The notes below the pieces were generated by a model that did no database searches, was not told where the DNA came from, and saw only the letters and a list, made by a program, of their open reading frames with translations. A stretch of 61,576 nt of DNA from Candidatus Hikarchaeia archaeon HikBin5 (lineage in GTDB: Archaea > Halobacteriota > Halobacteria > Halobacteriales > Hikarchaeaceae). Below are positions 1 to 8,823 of the stretch, in pieces (position 1 is the first letter of the stretch; every line of letters begins with the position of its first letter). Both the position numbers and the translations under genes were made by a program. Location of the stretch: NCBI GenBank assembly GCA_009889625.1, contig WTZU01000005.1:1-61576 (forward strand), written 5' to 3'.

Positions 1-113
1 CATATCTGTATCGACGCACTCCTCACTCGATAGTAGTGGAATGATTTATGCCCGTTTGCATCCTCAATACCTGTGTTATGTTCATAAGATGGCACAAGAG
101 TCTAACTGAAAAA

Positions 114-221
114 ATGAAGAAAATTCTTGGGATCTCTGACTATCAACTCCTTTGGCTGGCATGGCTCAAAGGCATCATATTTGGGGCCGCTCTTGCATAT
201 GTCGCACTTATTTACTTTTAA
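114..221 (+). CDS. possible 35-aa single-pass membrane peptide
   Basis: A short reading frame of 35 codons just upstream of tRNA-Thr. After a short polar N-terminus (MKKILGISDYQ) the rest is almost entirely hydrophobic or aromatic and would make one membrane helix ending in YF. The frame stays open upstream to an ATG at position 48, which would give 57 residues, but the added part looks non-coding. I recognise no family. Small membrane peptides are common and such frames can arise by chance, so this is tentative. Confidence 0.3.
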   Translation: MKKILGISDYQLLWLAWLKGIIFGAALAYVALIYF

Positions 222-232
222 CACATTCACGC

Positions 233-305
233 GCCTATGTAACTCAGCTGGTAGAGTGATTCCTTCGTAAGGAATATGTCGGGAGTTCGAACCTCTCCAT
301 AGGCT
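233..305 (+). tRNA. tRNA-Thr (anticodon CGT)
   Basis: A complete cloverleaf can be drawn. The 7-bp acceptor stem pairs 233-239 with 298-304, and the discriminator base is T305. The D-arm carries AGCTGGTAGAG, the anticodon stem is ATTCC/GGAAT around a TTCGTAA loop, and the T-arm is GGGAG/CTCTC around TTCGAAC with one G-T pair. The anticodon CGT reads ACG (Thr). CCA is not encoded and no intron is seen. Confidence 0.92.
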
Positions 306-341
306 TCTAATCTGCAAGTGCAAATTCCTTGTTTCGGTTTA

Positions 342-728
342 TTAGGAATATTCGTCTGGGAATAGGAGCACTGGACCTGCTACCATAACGATGAATGTTA
401 TGATGTATATTGCAACCCCTTCCAATGGGATGGGTGTCTGACCTACAATAAACACAAAATAAGCCACCATCACCACGTTTGCAACTATTGCAATTATGGC
501 ACCTTGTTTCTTCTTGTTGTATAGGAGGTATGCACCATATAGGATCAATACCATGGCAACCACATTAATGGTCCCTGTCACTGCTCCCAGTTCTGCAAAT
601 GTGGCTGTTATTTCTGTGGCATTTCCTGATATTTGATCGAGTACGATGAAACCTAGACTGAACCAGTAGATAAGTAAGAACTTGTTTAGTGGATTCAATC
701 CAAGATCAGCTAATATTTTATTTGCCAT
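342..728 (-). CDS. small multi-pass membrane protein, unknown function
   Basis: 128 residues with about four predicted membrane helices: roughly 17-35, 50-70, 77-96 and 105-122, divided by a short NKKKQG basic loop near residue 72 and a TPIPLEG loop near 98. There is no signal peptide, metal motif or recognisable family. It is transcribed alone towards the tRNA-Thr 3' end. The gene is likely real because it uses the full frame without overlap and its hydrophobic pattern is regular. I cannot assign a role. Confidence 0.6.
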   Translation of the reverse strand: MANKILADLGLNPLNKFLLIYWFSLGFIVLDQISGNATEITATFAELGAVTGTINVVAMVLILYGAYLLYNKKKQGAIIAIVANVVMVAYFVFIVGQTPIPLEGVAIYIITFIVMVAGPVLLFPDEYS

Positions 729-775
729 ACTCGCAAGATAACGTTCTAAACCTGATAAAGGTTACTCCATTTTCA

Positions 776-787
776 ACGTTAAAACGT
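776..787. promoter_or_regulatory. short palindrome upstream of the membrane-protein gene
   Basis: ACGTT-AA-AACGT is a perfect 5+2+5 inverted repeat about 48 bp upstream of the start at 728, between it and the MOSC gene end. The position fits a regulator site, but a repeat this short can occur by chance. Confidence 0.2.
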
Positions 788-797
788 GATAAATGCC

Positions 798-1289
798 CTA
801 TTCCACTATTTCTTCTATCTCTTCTCCAACTTTAATCACGCCTCCTTCTAGTATGTCTGCCCTAAGACCTCCTCTATTCTCCAATGCCTCCATCACGCCC
901 TTTGAAGTAAGGGCCTCCATATGGCGGCAAGGAGTACAAAGACAGATCCCTTTGCAAATTACTCCCCCTATTCTAAATTTTTTCCCAACAAGATCATTCA
1001 AAGCCACGCCCCTTGTCGTTATATTTCGCCTATGTGTTCCTGGCTCAATCTCAATATGCTGCTCTTTAAACACTGCCTCCACAGCTTCTGCTTCTATTAA
1101 TGTAAGATCTCTTCCATCTGTACTGGATTTGTCTGCATATCTATTACTCTTAGAAAATGTCCCATTTCCTTCATAATATCTATCTCCCTCGATCCCCCTT
1201 CCTGCTATGACTACAATCTCTTCCATTTGGGTTATTTTTCCTGCACCCTGACTAGCTGTATGAATTAATTCTACGGACCCTTTGATCAT
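798..1289 (-). CDS. MOSC domain protein
   Basis: A 163-residue stand-alone MOSC domain, the fold of the molybdenum cofactor sulfurase C-terminus. MOSC proteins are thought to carry or transfer sulfur or bind Mo cofactor. Family features are visible: the GIEGDRYYEGNGTF segment near residue 32, RRNITTRGVALNDLVGK near 87, and the conserved cysteine region GICLCTPCRHME near 114-124. It is cytosolic, with no signal. It may serve the two molybdenum hydroxylases in this window (17-19 kb and 23-27 kb), which need sulfurated cofactor; that link is inference. Confidence 0.85.
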   Translation of the reverse strand: MIKGSVELIHTASQGAGKITQMEEIVVIAGRGIEGDRYYEGNGTFSKSNRYADKSSTDGRDLTLIEAEAVEAVFKEQHIEIEPGTHRRNITTRGVALNDLVGKKFRIGGVICKGICLCTPCRHMEALTSKGVMEALENRGGLRADILEGGVIKVGEEIEEIVE

Positions 1290-1337
1290 TTTTCTAACAC
1301 AGGAAAGTGGGGCCCATTCTACTTATAATCTTTTACC

Positions 1338-1553
1338 TTATTCAAATTTTTCTCCACAGACAATTTCTCTAAGTTCTGATAGAAGCCGCGGATGGAATTC
1401 TTCCAATAATGACACATCGACCCGTAGCTCTTCCAATCTATCCCGCACCCTAGAAATGGCCTGATATCTCTTGTTCTCACTAACGCTGATTTCTCTGCTT
1501 ATATATTTCCTTTCAGTTTCAGTTATTATTGCCCGTGTTCGAGACATTTCCAC
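1338..1553 (-). CDS. conserved small acidic/basic helical protein, function unknown
   Basis: 71 residues rich in Arg and Glu, with the pattern RYQAISRVRDRLEEL followed by LLEEFHPRLLSELREIV. This resembles a small protein I associate with haloarchaeal genomes, but I know no function. The start lies in an AT-rich leader. The composition suggests an all-helical, possibly nucleic-acid-associated protein. The gene stands alone between the MOSC gene and pncB, both on the same strand. Confidence 0.6.
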   Translation of the reverse strand: MEMSRTRAIITETERKYISREISVSENKRYQAISRVRDRLEELRVDVSLLEEFHPRLLSELREIVCGEKFE

Positions 1554-1685
1554 ACAATCTTCCTCCCCCGCGAATCTTATTAAGTTTGCATATATTTAAA
1601 CATTTGCAAATATAGCTACATATGCTTATATGAAAATGTATACGTATATGTATACTATTTCTGCACTCTCATCTCCTGCTTATGT

Positions 1686-3044
1686 TTATAACAACGTTTT
1701 AATTAGGGCGTCTATACCCTTGCTAATTTCCACTCTATATCGTTCTTGACCTTCAATTTTCTTGCAGGATTCCGGGAGTGCAGAGATGGAATCCTTAGCC
1801 CTCCTTCGTATCACTTCCAATTCAGGAAGGTCGTATACCAATTCCCCATTAATATACACGTCAACTAATTGTTCTTCACCGTCTACTGATTCCCCTCTCA
1901 ACGCAAGAATATCTCTCTGATATTTTCCATTTTTAATCACTCTACGTATGCTTTTTTCCCCTGGATATGTCTGCTTCCCTTCTGATAATTTCATGCATGG
2001 TGTCCTTTCCCCATCCCTTTCCGTCTGAACTAGTTTGTACACAATTTCTGCAACGGGGCTATCTTGACTAGTTACTAAATTGCCACCCACTCCAAATCCC
2101 GTAGCAACACCTCCTTCTTTTAAAAACAGATCAATTTTGTATTCGTCTAACCCTGATGTGATGTATATCCCTAAATCCTCAATTATACCTTTCACTTTCT
2201 TGGACAAAGATACTAAATCTCCTGAATCTAGTCTAACTCCTTTTATTTTCACCCCTTTGGTTTGAACAATGGATTTGACCTTTTTTGCACCTATTATTGT
2301 ATCGTATGTATCGATAAGCAAAATCGAATCTTCACCATATGTTTCTATAAATGATTCAAATGCTTCTTCCTCCGTATCATAACTTTGCATCCACGAATGA
2401 GCCATCGTTCCCATGACTGGGATTCCATATATGGCCCCTGCCGCCAAATTAGACGTCCCTTCGAACCCTCCTATATATGCTGCCCTTGAAGCTTTGATTC
2501 CCGCTTCGATCCCATGTGCTCTCCTTGCACCAAATTCTATAAGTGATTGATTCTGTCCATATTTTTGAACTACATCATATACTCTTGCAGCTTTTGTAGC
2601 AACCAAACTTTGAAATCCAATTTGATTAATTAACATCGTCTCTAGGATTTGGGCTTCTACTATTGGGGCGGTTATTTCGATAATAGGTTCACTTTGAAAT
2701 ACCACTGACCCCTCTGGAACTGCTCTTAAATCTCCTGTAAAACTAAAATCCGATAAGTAATCACAAAGATCCTGTTTGAATCCTATTTCCCGCAAGAATG
2801 AGATGGCTTCCTCCTCAAACGTTATTGATTCAATACATTTGACAACATCTTCCAATCCCGCAGCCAACATGTATCCTCGATTACTTGGGATATCTCTGAA
2901 ACTTAGATCAAAAGAAGAGATAATATTATGGTCCCTTTCAAGATGGGCTTGGGCCATCGTCAACTCATATGAGTCTGCAAACAACGACACTTCTTCCTTT
3001 GTTATTTCCCCAATTTTTCTCTTCTCTGATTTCATTTCTGACAT
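1686..3044 (-). CDS. pncB: nicotinate phosphoribosyltransferase
   Basis: Makes nicotinate mononucleotide from nicotinate and PRPP with ATP, for NAD salvage. The 452 residues show the family's FGARRAH segment (171-177), the His that is phosphorylated in the family in GTMAHSW (His216), a LLIDTYDT strand (about 242-249) and the phosphate-binding RLDSGDL loop (271-277). The length is normal. An AT-rich tract with palindromic GTATACGTATATGTATAC follows the gene at about 1636-1655 and is shared with the next gene's promoter. tRNA-Arg lies directly upstream, so the promoter may be shared or just behind the tRNA. Confidence 0.93.
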   Translation of the reverse strand: MSEMKSEKRKIGEITKEEVSLFADSYELTMAQAHLERDHNIISSFDLSFRDIPSNRGYMLAAGLEDVVKCIESITFEEEAISFLREIGFKQDLCDYLSDFSFTGDLRAVPEGSVVFQSEPIIEITAPIVEAQILETMLINQIGFQSLVATKAARVYDVVQKYGQNQSLIEFGARRAHGIEAGIKASRAAYIGGFEGTSNLAAGAIYGIPVMGTMAHSWMQSYDTEEEAFESFIETYGEDSILLIDTYDTIIGAKKVKSIVQTKGVKIKGVRLDSGDLVSLSKKVKGIIEDLGIYITSGLDEYKIDLFLKEGGVATGFGVGGNLVTSQDSPVAEIVYKLVQTERDGERTPCMKLSEGKQTYPGEKSIRRVIKNGKYQRDILALRGESVDGEEQLVDVYINGELVYDLPELEVIRRRAKDSISALPESCKKIEGQERYRVEISKGIDALIKTLL

Positions 3045-3060
3045 TTATTTTCTATGACGA

Positions 3061-3135
3061 CGAGCGTGAAGGGATTTGAACCCCCGACATCTTGGTCCGA
3101 AGCCAAGCACTCTATCCAAGCTGAGTTACACGCCC
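3061..3135 (-). tRNA. tRNA-Arg (anticodon TCG)
   Basis: Read on the minus strand, the acceptor stem GGGCGTG (3135-3129) pairs with CACGCTC (3068-3062), including one G-T pair, and the discriminator is G. The anticodon stem CTTGG/CCAAG closes the loop CTTCGGA, giving TCG (Arg). The T-arm contains TTCAAAT. No CCA and no intron. Confidence 0.92.
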
Positions 3136-3227
3136 AGAATTACCAATTATTGGGGCAACGGTTTAACGACGACGATTCTCATATCATCCGCAGCAATTTT
3201 AAGGCTCTCCTGACTAGGGTTTATTAA

Positions 3228-4103
3228 ATGGTCTCTATCATTGGTGGATATTACCAACTTTCCCGCCCATTGAATGCTCTTGCTGCTGGCATGCTGAGCT
3301 TAATTGGCATCTTAATGGTGACAAATTCCCCTTCAGAATTCCTGTACAAAATTTCTCTATCCTCTCCTTCTTCCCCCTTGATCATCGCTGCAGTAATTGC
3401 CACTATTCTTGCCACTGCAGCGGGAAATTCTATAAATGATTATTTTGATAAGGATATTGACCAGATCAATTCTCCCACTCGGCCAATTCCTCTCGGCGTC
3501 GTCTCTGCAGATAATGCTTTGGTGTTTAGTACTTTTTTATTTCTTTCAGCGATCATCGTTTGTTTAATTCTCCCCAAATTTGCCATATATATTGCAGTCT
3601 TCAATTTTATCTTATTAATTTTATATACTCCGATTTTCAAAGGAATCCCACTCGTCGGGAATATTATAGTTTCGTATCTAGGGGGGAGCACTCTTCTTTT
3701 TGGGGCAGCATCTATCATTGGTTCTCAAGCCCTCTCTAATCAAACACTAATAGTTCTATTCGCTCTTGTCACATTGTCCACTCTTTCACGAGAAATAATT
3801 AAAGATATAGAAGACATGGAGGGTGACCAAACCCAAACTCTCAAAACCCTCCCCTTGTCAATTGGAATCAAACCATCCCTATTTATTTCTTCAGTATCTC
3901 TTTTAATAGCAATCCTAATCAGCCCCTTGCCATTTTTAAGCGGGACTTTTGGCTTGTTCTATTTGATCATTATATTCCTCTCTGATTTATTAATGGTTTT
4001 TGCACTTTTCATTTCTTTCACCGACCCTTCTAAGGGACAAACATATCTCAAATATGGTATGTATTTGGCTATTGCAGCTCTCATTACTAGTGAGGTAGTG
4101 TAA
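3228..4103 (+). CDS. ubiA: digeranylgeranylglyceryl phosphate synthase (UbiA family)
   Basis: An integral membrane prenyltransferase that adds the second geranylgeranyl chain to geranylgeranylglyceryl phosphate in archaeal ether-lipid synthesis. The 291 residues carry the first aspartate motif NSINDYFDKDID (67-78) and the second, DIEDMEGDQ, near 195, between about eight or nine hydrophobic helices. The DGGGP synthase assignment, rather than another UbiA activity, rests on archaeal context and the short length typical of this subfamily. The stop codon directly abuts the next start. It runs divergently from tRNA-Arg/pncB. Confidence 0.85.
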   Translation: MVSIIGGYYQLSRPLNALAAGMLSLIGILMVTNSPSEFLYKISLSSPSSPLIIAAVIATILATAAGNSINDYFDKDIDQINSPTRPIPLGVVSADNALVFSTFLFLSAIIVCLILPKFAIYIAVFNFILLILYTPIFKGIPLVGNIIVSYLGGSTLLFGAASIIGSQALSNQTLIVLFALVTLSTLSREIIKDIEDMEGDQTQTLKTLPLSIGIKPSLFISSVSLLIAILISPLPFLSGTFGLFYLIIIFLSDLLMVFALFISFTDPSKGQTYLKYGMYLAIAALITSEVV

Positions 4104-4520
4104 ATGGATCTCCCCAATGATGCCACTCTGCGCAATATCTTTAATTTAGAAACAATTGCTGTTATTGGGTGCTCTACCAATCCTTCAAAAGCGGCCCATA
4201 ATATTCCTCTATATATGCATAAACAAGGATATAATGTAGTTCCTATAAACCCAAACACTACTGAGAATATTTTTGGTCAAACCACCTACGATTCCATCGC
4301 TGAAATACCCGAAAAAATAGACATAGTGAATATCTTCAGACCTCCTTCTGAAATCCCTTCTTTAATGGAGGAAATTCTCCATAGAAATGACTCCAACATT
4401 ATTTGGATGCAGTCAGGAATAAGTCATATGGAGGCCACGAAATTGGCAGAATCTCAGGGTAGGGTAGTTATCCAAGATGAATGCTTGATGGTGGAACACC
4501 GCCGGATTACAAACCATTGA
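4104..4520 (+). CDS. CoA-binding (succinyl-CoA synthetase alpha-like) Rossmann protein
   Basis: 138 residues forming a single CoA-binding Rossmann domain: AVIGCSTNPSKAAH near residue 18, NVVPINPN near 47, IVNIFRPPSEIP near 76 and IWMQSGI near 100. The family (YccU-like, PF13380) binds CoA in characterised members, but its cellular role is not settled. It begins on the base after the ubiA stop, so the two are cotranscribed. There is no membrane segment. Confidence 0.85.
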   Translation: MDLPNDATLRNIFNLETIAVIGCSTNPSKAAHNIPLYMHKQGYNVVPINPNTTENIFGQTTYDSIAEIPEKIDIVNIFRPPSEIPSLMEEILHRNDSNIIWMQSGISHMEATKLAESQGRVVIQDECLMVEHRRITNH

Positions 4521-4566
4521 GATTCTTGTCGAAAAGGACTTATCCTTTCCTCTAGTATTAAAACAA

Positions 4567-4873
4567 GCGGATAGGTTGGGCGGTTAGGCCCCGCTTCTCA
4601 CTCACAATATGGTCTTAAGTGAGGACCGAAACCAAGGCACGTCTGTTCCAAATTGGTTCATGTCCCTGGATCCAACTGAGAAACCTTGTCCATTGGGGGC
4701 AGAGGCCTCTAGTAATCGCATGAAGGTGCGTTTATATAGAGCTAATCGGCAACAACTCGTCAGGCACGGAAGTGAACAGCGAATTGTCGAACACCTGTCG
4801 CTCAATGGGGTGCGGGGTGGAGGCGGTGATAGGATAAACTTGTCCCAAGCAGTCGGGCAAACCTTATTTCCGC
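4567..4873 (+). ncRNA. ffs: signal recognition particle (7S/SRP) RNA
   Basis: The gap after the CoA-binding gene folds as an archaeal SRP RNA of about 307 nt. The ends pair as helix 1 (GCGGA plus AGGTT near 4567-4577 with AACCT and TCCGC near 4859-4873). The Alu-domain hairpins are present (GGGCGGTTAGGCCCCG, then CTCACT...AGTGAG). Helix 8 carries GTCAGGCACGGAAGTG and AACAGC, with the GGAA tetraloop and asymmetric loop that bind SRP54. Ends are set by pairing and may be off by a few bases. Confidence 0.88.
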
Positions 4874-4888
4874 ATTATTTATCCTATT

Positions 4889-5137
4889 CTATCGAATGAA
4901 AATTGCAGTATTTCCTATTGTTTCATATCCCTTTGCACCAGACTTATCCGCCAAAGTAGCTGCTAACTCTTCAACCGATTTTTCTCCCCTTGCAGACTGC
5001 AATAACTTGACTTTTACCACTTTCTTTTCCCTCAATTGATTTTTTAACTCATCTAGTACTTTCTCTATTCCTCCCTTCCCCGCCCGTATAGTTGCATCAG
5101 TTTCGTGAAATAATTTCCTTAATTCTTTGTTGTTCAT
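4889..5137 (-). CDS. YhbY/CRM-domain RNA-binding protein
   Basis: 82 residues matching the CRS1/YhbY fold: an N-terminal basic helix, the IRAGKGGIEKVLDEL segment (about 17-31, matching the family's GxxG loop), and a C-terminal hydrophobic strand ending IGNTAIFIR. YhbY proteins bind structured RNA and are linked to ribosome assembly in bacteria. It sits 9 bp after the RNase P subunit gene on the same strand, so a role in RNA maturation fits. Convergent with the SRP RNA. Confidence 0.85.
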   Translation of the reverse strand: MNNKELRKLFHETDATIRAGKGGIEKVLDELKNQLREKKVVKVKLLQSARGEKSVEELAATLADKSGAKGYETIGNTAIFIR

Positions 5138-5146
5138 GTTTGCTCT

Positions 5147-5446
5147 CTATTCTTCCATCCCTTTTAATTTGGTCTTTTTATATGGATATCTTTTATGCGA
5201 GCCACAGTCACATGAAACAACAACACATTTTTTATTAGTACGAAATCTAGCATTTCTACCCGGAACTAAATATGTTCCACATGCTGAACAGATGAATCTT
5301 TTTAGTTGCACTGGGAATTTTAGCCGATGCCTCTGTGCAATTTTTTGAGCTAAAAATATATATCTCTTCGCCCGAATCTCTTCTCCTTTAATGCCCGCTT
5401 CCCTTGCCAATTGACCTAGTTTCTCAATCCGTTCTTCTGCTATCAT
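5147..5446 (-). CDS. rnp4: ribonuclease P protein component 4 (Rpp21/Rpr2)
   Basis: A zinc-ribbon subunit of archaeal RNase P, which trims tRNA 5' leaders. The 99 residues have the helical RIEKLGQLAREAG start, RYIFLAQKIAQRH near 28-40, and four zinc-ligand cysteines at 53, 56, 79 and 81 (CSAC and CDC), followed by the family's closing RYPY. It starts 2 bp after thiI ends and precedes yhbY, giving a three-gene tRNA/RNA-processing operon. Confidence 0.92.
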   Translation of the reverse strand: MIAEERIEKLGQLAREAGIKGEEIRAKRYIFLAQKIAQRHRLKFPVQLKRFICSACGTYLVPGRNARFRTNKKCVVVSCDCGSHKRYPYKKTKLKGMEE

Positions 5447-5447
5447 T

Positions 5448-6587
5448 TTAAGTCTTTAATTCTACCCTCTCAATATTTTTTTTCGCGATTGCTACTAGTT
5501 CATTAAAATTAACCCTTTCTTTAAGAAGTTCTAATTCTTCTTGTTTCATCGAAGTGGCTGGATTCGATGGGGCCAATGTAGAACAAGCAGATTTCATATT
5601 TGCTAGCTCGAATGTATTTATATTTTTAGACGCTTCGACTATATCTTCTTTTTTTCGTGTAAGCAATGGTCGCAAAATTGGGATTTTTCTCCCCGAAGAA
5701 GTAATTGCCATATTTTCGGGAGTTTGGGATGATTTTTGCCCAATTACTTCCCCTGTTACTATCCCGTTCAACCCCCTTTCCAATGCTATTTTTTCTGCAA
5801 TTTCGAACATAATCATTCGGTGGAGTATCATTCTTCCTCTCTCTATCTTTAATATCTTGGAATTTATTATTTCCATATCAACAATATAATAGTGCCACCT
5901 TTTCATGGGATGGTGTTTAGCTAAAATCCTCAGAACTTGTTCGAATCTCGCAACATGGTCTTCAGAAGCCATTGGCTTGTTATAAAAATATATGGGGGTT
6001 ATGTCACAACCTCTAGTCATTACTTCATAAGCAGCCACTGGGGAATCTATTCCTCCACTTATCAACACAGCAAGTCCGCCCTCTGACCCAATTGGAAATC
6101 CTCCCCTTCCCCTATCTCTGCTCCAAAAAACAAATGCATTTTCATCTCGAATATCAATTTCTAACCAAATACTCGGATCTTTTAAATTGACACTTGCCTT
6201 TGTTCTATTTTTTATCCTTTCCCCGATTTCTTTCTCTATTTCTTGACTTGTTTTCTCATACTCTGAACCTCTGTTCACTCTAACTCCAAAATCCCTTCTC
6301 ACTTCTACCTGATCACTAGCATTTTTGATTGATTCCATGTCCCTTCCTGTTAAAATAACTGGAGAAGAAGAAACTACCCCTGGCACCTCAGCAATTTTTT
6401 TAGACGCTTCTAACGAATCATCTGTTTTAATAACAATTCTCCCTTGCATATTATTCAAGAATTCATATTCAATCCCTTCATAGTTTAATTTCTGACCAAT
6501 TCTCTTTTCCAAAAGTGCCACCATTCGTTTCCGAACACCTCTTGATTTTATCCCAATTTCTCCATACCTTGCCACAACGTGATCCAT
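5448..6587 (-). CDS. thiI: tRNA 4-thiouridine synthetase (ThiI)
   Basis: Adenylates tRNA uridine and inserts sulfur to make 4-thiouridine; in many organisms it also serves thiazole synthesis. The protein opens with the family's VVARYGEIGIKSRGVRK, so I prefer the ATG at 6587 (379 residues) to an in-frame start 12 codons upstream. A THUMP domain covers about residues 60-160. The PP-loop SGGIDSPVAAY sits near 186. A conserved Cys lies in the SACSTLAP segment near 335. There is no rhodanese extension, as is usual in archaea. It heads the operon with rnp4 and the YhbY gene. Confidence 0.92.
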   Translation of the reverse strand: MDHVVARYGEIGIKSRGVRKRMVALLEKRIGQKLNYEGIEYEFLNNMQGRIVIKTDDSLEASKKIAEVPGVVSSSPVILTGRDMESIKNASDQVEVRRDFGVRVNRGSEYEKTSQEIEKEIGERIKNRTKASVNLKDPSIWLEIDIRDENAFVFWSRDRGRGGFPIGSEGGLAVLISGGIDSPVAAYEVMTRGCDITPIYFYNKPMASEDHVARFEQVLRILAKHHPMKRWHYYIVDMEIINSKILKIERGRMILHRMIMFEIAEKIALERGLNGIVTGEVIGQKSSQTPENMAITSSGRKIPILRPLLTRKKEDIVEASKNINTFELANMKSACSTLAPSNPATSMKQEELELLKERVNFNELVAIAKKNIERVELKT

Positions 6588-6679
6588 TATGTGTTCTTTA
6601 CATCTCTGTATTTTTAGCATCACCGTTCGAAACCAATATCCGGTAATTTTTTTTAACTTCTACACATACGTGCAATATA

Positions 6680-7714
6680 TTGAAAGTTCTCAATTATTTG
6701 GAAATGGAACACTACCTTCACCGAAGTGGTATTGGGACTGCAACCAAACACCAACGCATCGCATTGAAATCGACCAATTTCAATGTAGTTTCTTCCCCTT
6801 GGGGTTTTAAAACCAATTCCAAACGTCGCATTATATGCGACTTCGATGTGGCACATTGTAACCTCTTTGGTCCCCTTAGCCTACTAGTCGCAAAAACAGC
6901 CCTACTCCGAAGGAAACCTCTCCTCTTGCATGCCCATGTGACTGCAGAAGATTTTGCGGATAGCTTCAAAGGATCAACCGAATTATCTGGCCCGTTAAAA
7001 CGATATCTTAGGTGGTTTTATTCTCAAGCGGACCATATCATTTGCCCTAGCAACTATACTAAAAATATTCTCCAAACATATCCTGTTACTTCTCCTATAT
7101 CTGTGATGAGTAATGGTGTTGATATTGATTCTCTTCAGGGATTTGAAACTTTACGAAATGAATATCGGTCTAGATATGACTTATCCGGACTAACTATTTT
7201 CAGCGTTGGAAATGTATTTGAAAGAAAAGGACTCACTACATTTTGCCAACTCGCAGAAGATACTAATTATAATTTTGTTTGGTTTGGACCATATGAAACA
7301 GGCCCTAGTGCAAGCCAATCTGTGAAAAAATGGACCCAAAGCAACATACCCAATCTAACCTTCACCGGCTGGATCCCCGACAAACGGGGGGCATATGCCG
7401 CAGGGGATATATTTTGCTTCCCCTCTAAAGTTGAAAATCAAGGCATATCTGTCTTAGAGGCCATGGCTTGCGGCAAAGCAGTCATACTAAGTGACATCCC
7501 CGTTTTTAAAGAATACTATACTCATGGGGAAGATTGTTTGATGTGCAATTCAACATCCGAATTCAAGCAAGCCATTGATCTGCTCAACGAAGATGAATCT
7601 CTTTATAAAAAAATCTGCAGAAATGCGAAAAAAACCGCCAGTGAACACACTATAGATCTGCTTTCTAATAACTTAACTAACATTTATAACTCGGCCCTTC
7701 ACAACATATCATGA
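6680..7714 (+). CDS. GT4-family glycosyltransferase
   Basis: A 344-residue GT-B fold retaining glycosyltransferase. The N-terminal acceptor domain ends near residue 140 (VMSNGVDID). The C-terminal donor domain has IFSVGNVFERKG near 174, LTFTGWIPDKRGAY near 232, and the nucleotide-sugar motif ENQGISVLEAMACGK near 253, with the E-x7-E pair typical of GT4. No signal or membrane helix. It overlaps the next glycosyltransferase by 4 bp (ATGA). The pair may build glycolipid head groups or surface glycans; substrate cannot be told. Confidence 0.85.
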   Translation: MKVLNYLEMEHYLHRSGIGTATKHQRIALKSTNFNVVSSPWGFKTNSKRRIICDFDVAHCNLFGPLSLLVAKTALLRRKPLLLHAHVTAEDFADSFKGSTELSGPLKRYLRWFYSQADHIICPSNYTKNILQTYPVTSPISVMSNGVDIDSLQGFETLRNEYRSRYDLSGLTIFSVGNVFERKGLTTFCQLAEDTNYNFVWFGPYETGPSASQSVKKWTQSNIPNLTFTGWIPDKRGAYAAGDIFCFPSKVENQGISVLEAMACGKAVILSDIPVFKEYYTHGEDCLMCNSTSEFKQAIDLLNEDESLYKKICRNAKKTASEHTIDLLSNNLTNIYNSALHNIS

Positions 7715-8811
7715 TTCCTTCCATATCTGCATTTTCTGATACCTATCTCCCGACTTTAAATGGAGTTACTTACACACTCACTACTTGGAAAAAATGGTGG
7801 GAACGTAGCGGTGGTAAGATGCATATTGTCTACCCAAAATCCGCCCATAATTCCAAACAAAATGAATGGCCAATCGGTAGCATTAAATTTCCATTTTATC
7901 CCGGGTACAGAATTGCATCCCCTACTTATCCTCCTTCTTTAAAAAATACAGATATTGTCCACACTCATACTCCCTTTTCTCTCGGAATAGCTGGACAAAA
8001 TATGGCCAAAAAATATAATTTACCAATAGTGGCATCTTACCACACTCCCCTTTCAAAATATGTCGAATATATCTCTTCTAATAAATCGATTTCTACACAA
8101 CTTTCTAAAGCTAGTAATTATTGGGAATATAGCTTTCTAAACCGTGCAGATTTAATCCTTGTTCATAGTAAAACTGCACTATTCGACCTCCAAGAAATGG
8201 GAGTAACCTCTCCTATCATTTTATTGAAAAATGGTATTGATATCTCCCTATTCAAACCAATTGAAACCAAATACTTTCTAGATAAACACGGCATAGATCC
8301 CGACCAAACTATTTTGGGTTATACTGGACGGCACGGCCATGAAAAAAACATCCATGAGTTAATTCAAGCGTCCTCTTCGTTGGATGCAACAATACTAATT
8401 GGGGGGGTTGGTCCTGCCAAAACCAAACTTGAATCTCAAGCCAAACGCCTTGGTACAAATGTTTTATTCTTAGGGCGGCTCCCACGAGACGAATTATCTG
8501 CCTTTTATTCATCATTAGATCTATTCGTATTCCCCAGCCCTGTAGAAACACAAGGTTTGGTCGCATTAGAATCAATAGCATGTGGCACTCCTGTGGTTGC
8601 CGCGAATAAAGGTGCACTTATCGAAACAGTCACTGACGGAAAAACTGGAACTCATTATTGTTCCGGTGACACTTCTTCTTTAGTTAGTAAAATATCTGAA
8701 ACTCTTCAAAATAAAAACAATCTGTCAAAAAGTTGCATAAATCATAGAGATTCAATTTCTGTCGACACTACAATTCATCAACTATCTCAAATATATCGGT
8801 CTCTATTGTGA
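7711..8811 (+). CDS. GT4-family glycosyltransferase
   Basis: 366 residues, translationally coupled to the preceding GT4 gene. The N-terminus has SDTYLPTLNGVTYTL, typical of lipid-glycosylating GT4 enzymes (mannosyl- or glucosyltransferases that begin with a GG/NG-V loop). Further on are HTHTPFSLGIAGQ near 88, GYTGRHGHEKNI near 206, GRLPRDELSAFYSS near 255 and ETQGLVALESIACG near 280 with the E-x7-E pair. A two-enzyme pair of this type could add two sugars in sequence to a lipid; that is inference from the N-terminal resemblance. Confidence 0.85.
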   Translation: MIPSISAFSDTYLPTLNGVTYTLTTWKKWWERSGGKMHIVYPKSAHNSKQNEWPIGSIKFPFYPGYRIASPTYPPSLKNTDIVHTHTPFSLGIAGQNMAKKYNLPIVASYHTPLSKYVEYISSNKSISTQLSKASNYWEYSFLNRADLILVHSKTALFDLQEMGVTSPIILLKNGIDISLFKPIETKYFLDKHGIDPDQTILGYTGRHGHEKNIHELIQASSSLDATILIGGVGPAKTKLESQAKRLGTNVLFLGRLPRDELSAFYSSLDLFVFPSPVETQGLVALESIACGTPVVAANKGALIETVTDGKTGTHYCSGDTSSLVSKISETLQNKNNLSKSCINHRDSISVDTTIHQLSQIYRSLL

Positions 8812-8823
8812 GTTTAAATTGCT

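Noticed and set aside
4609-4899. 96-codon frame across the SRP RNA region
   Set aside because: The region folds as SRP RNA with its conserved helix 8; the frame overlaps it completely and has no protein signature.
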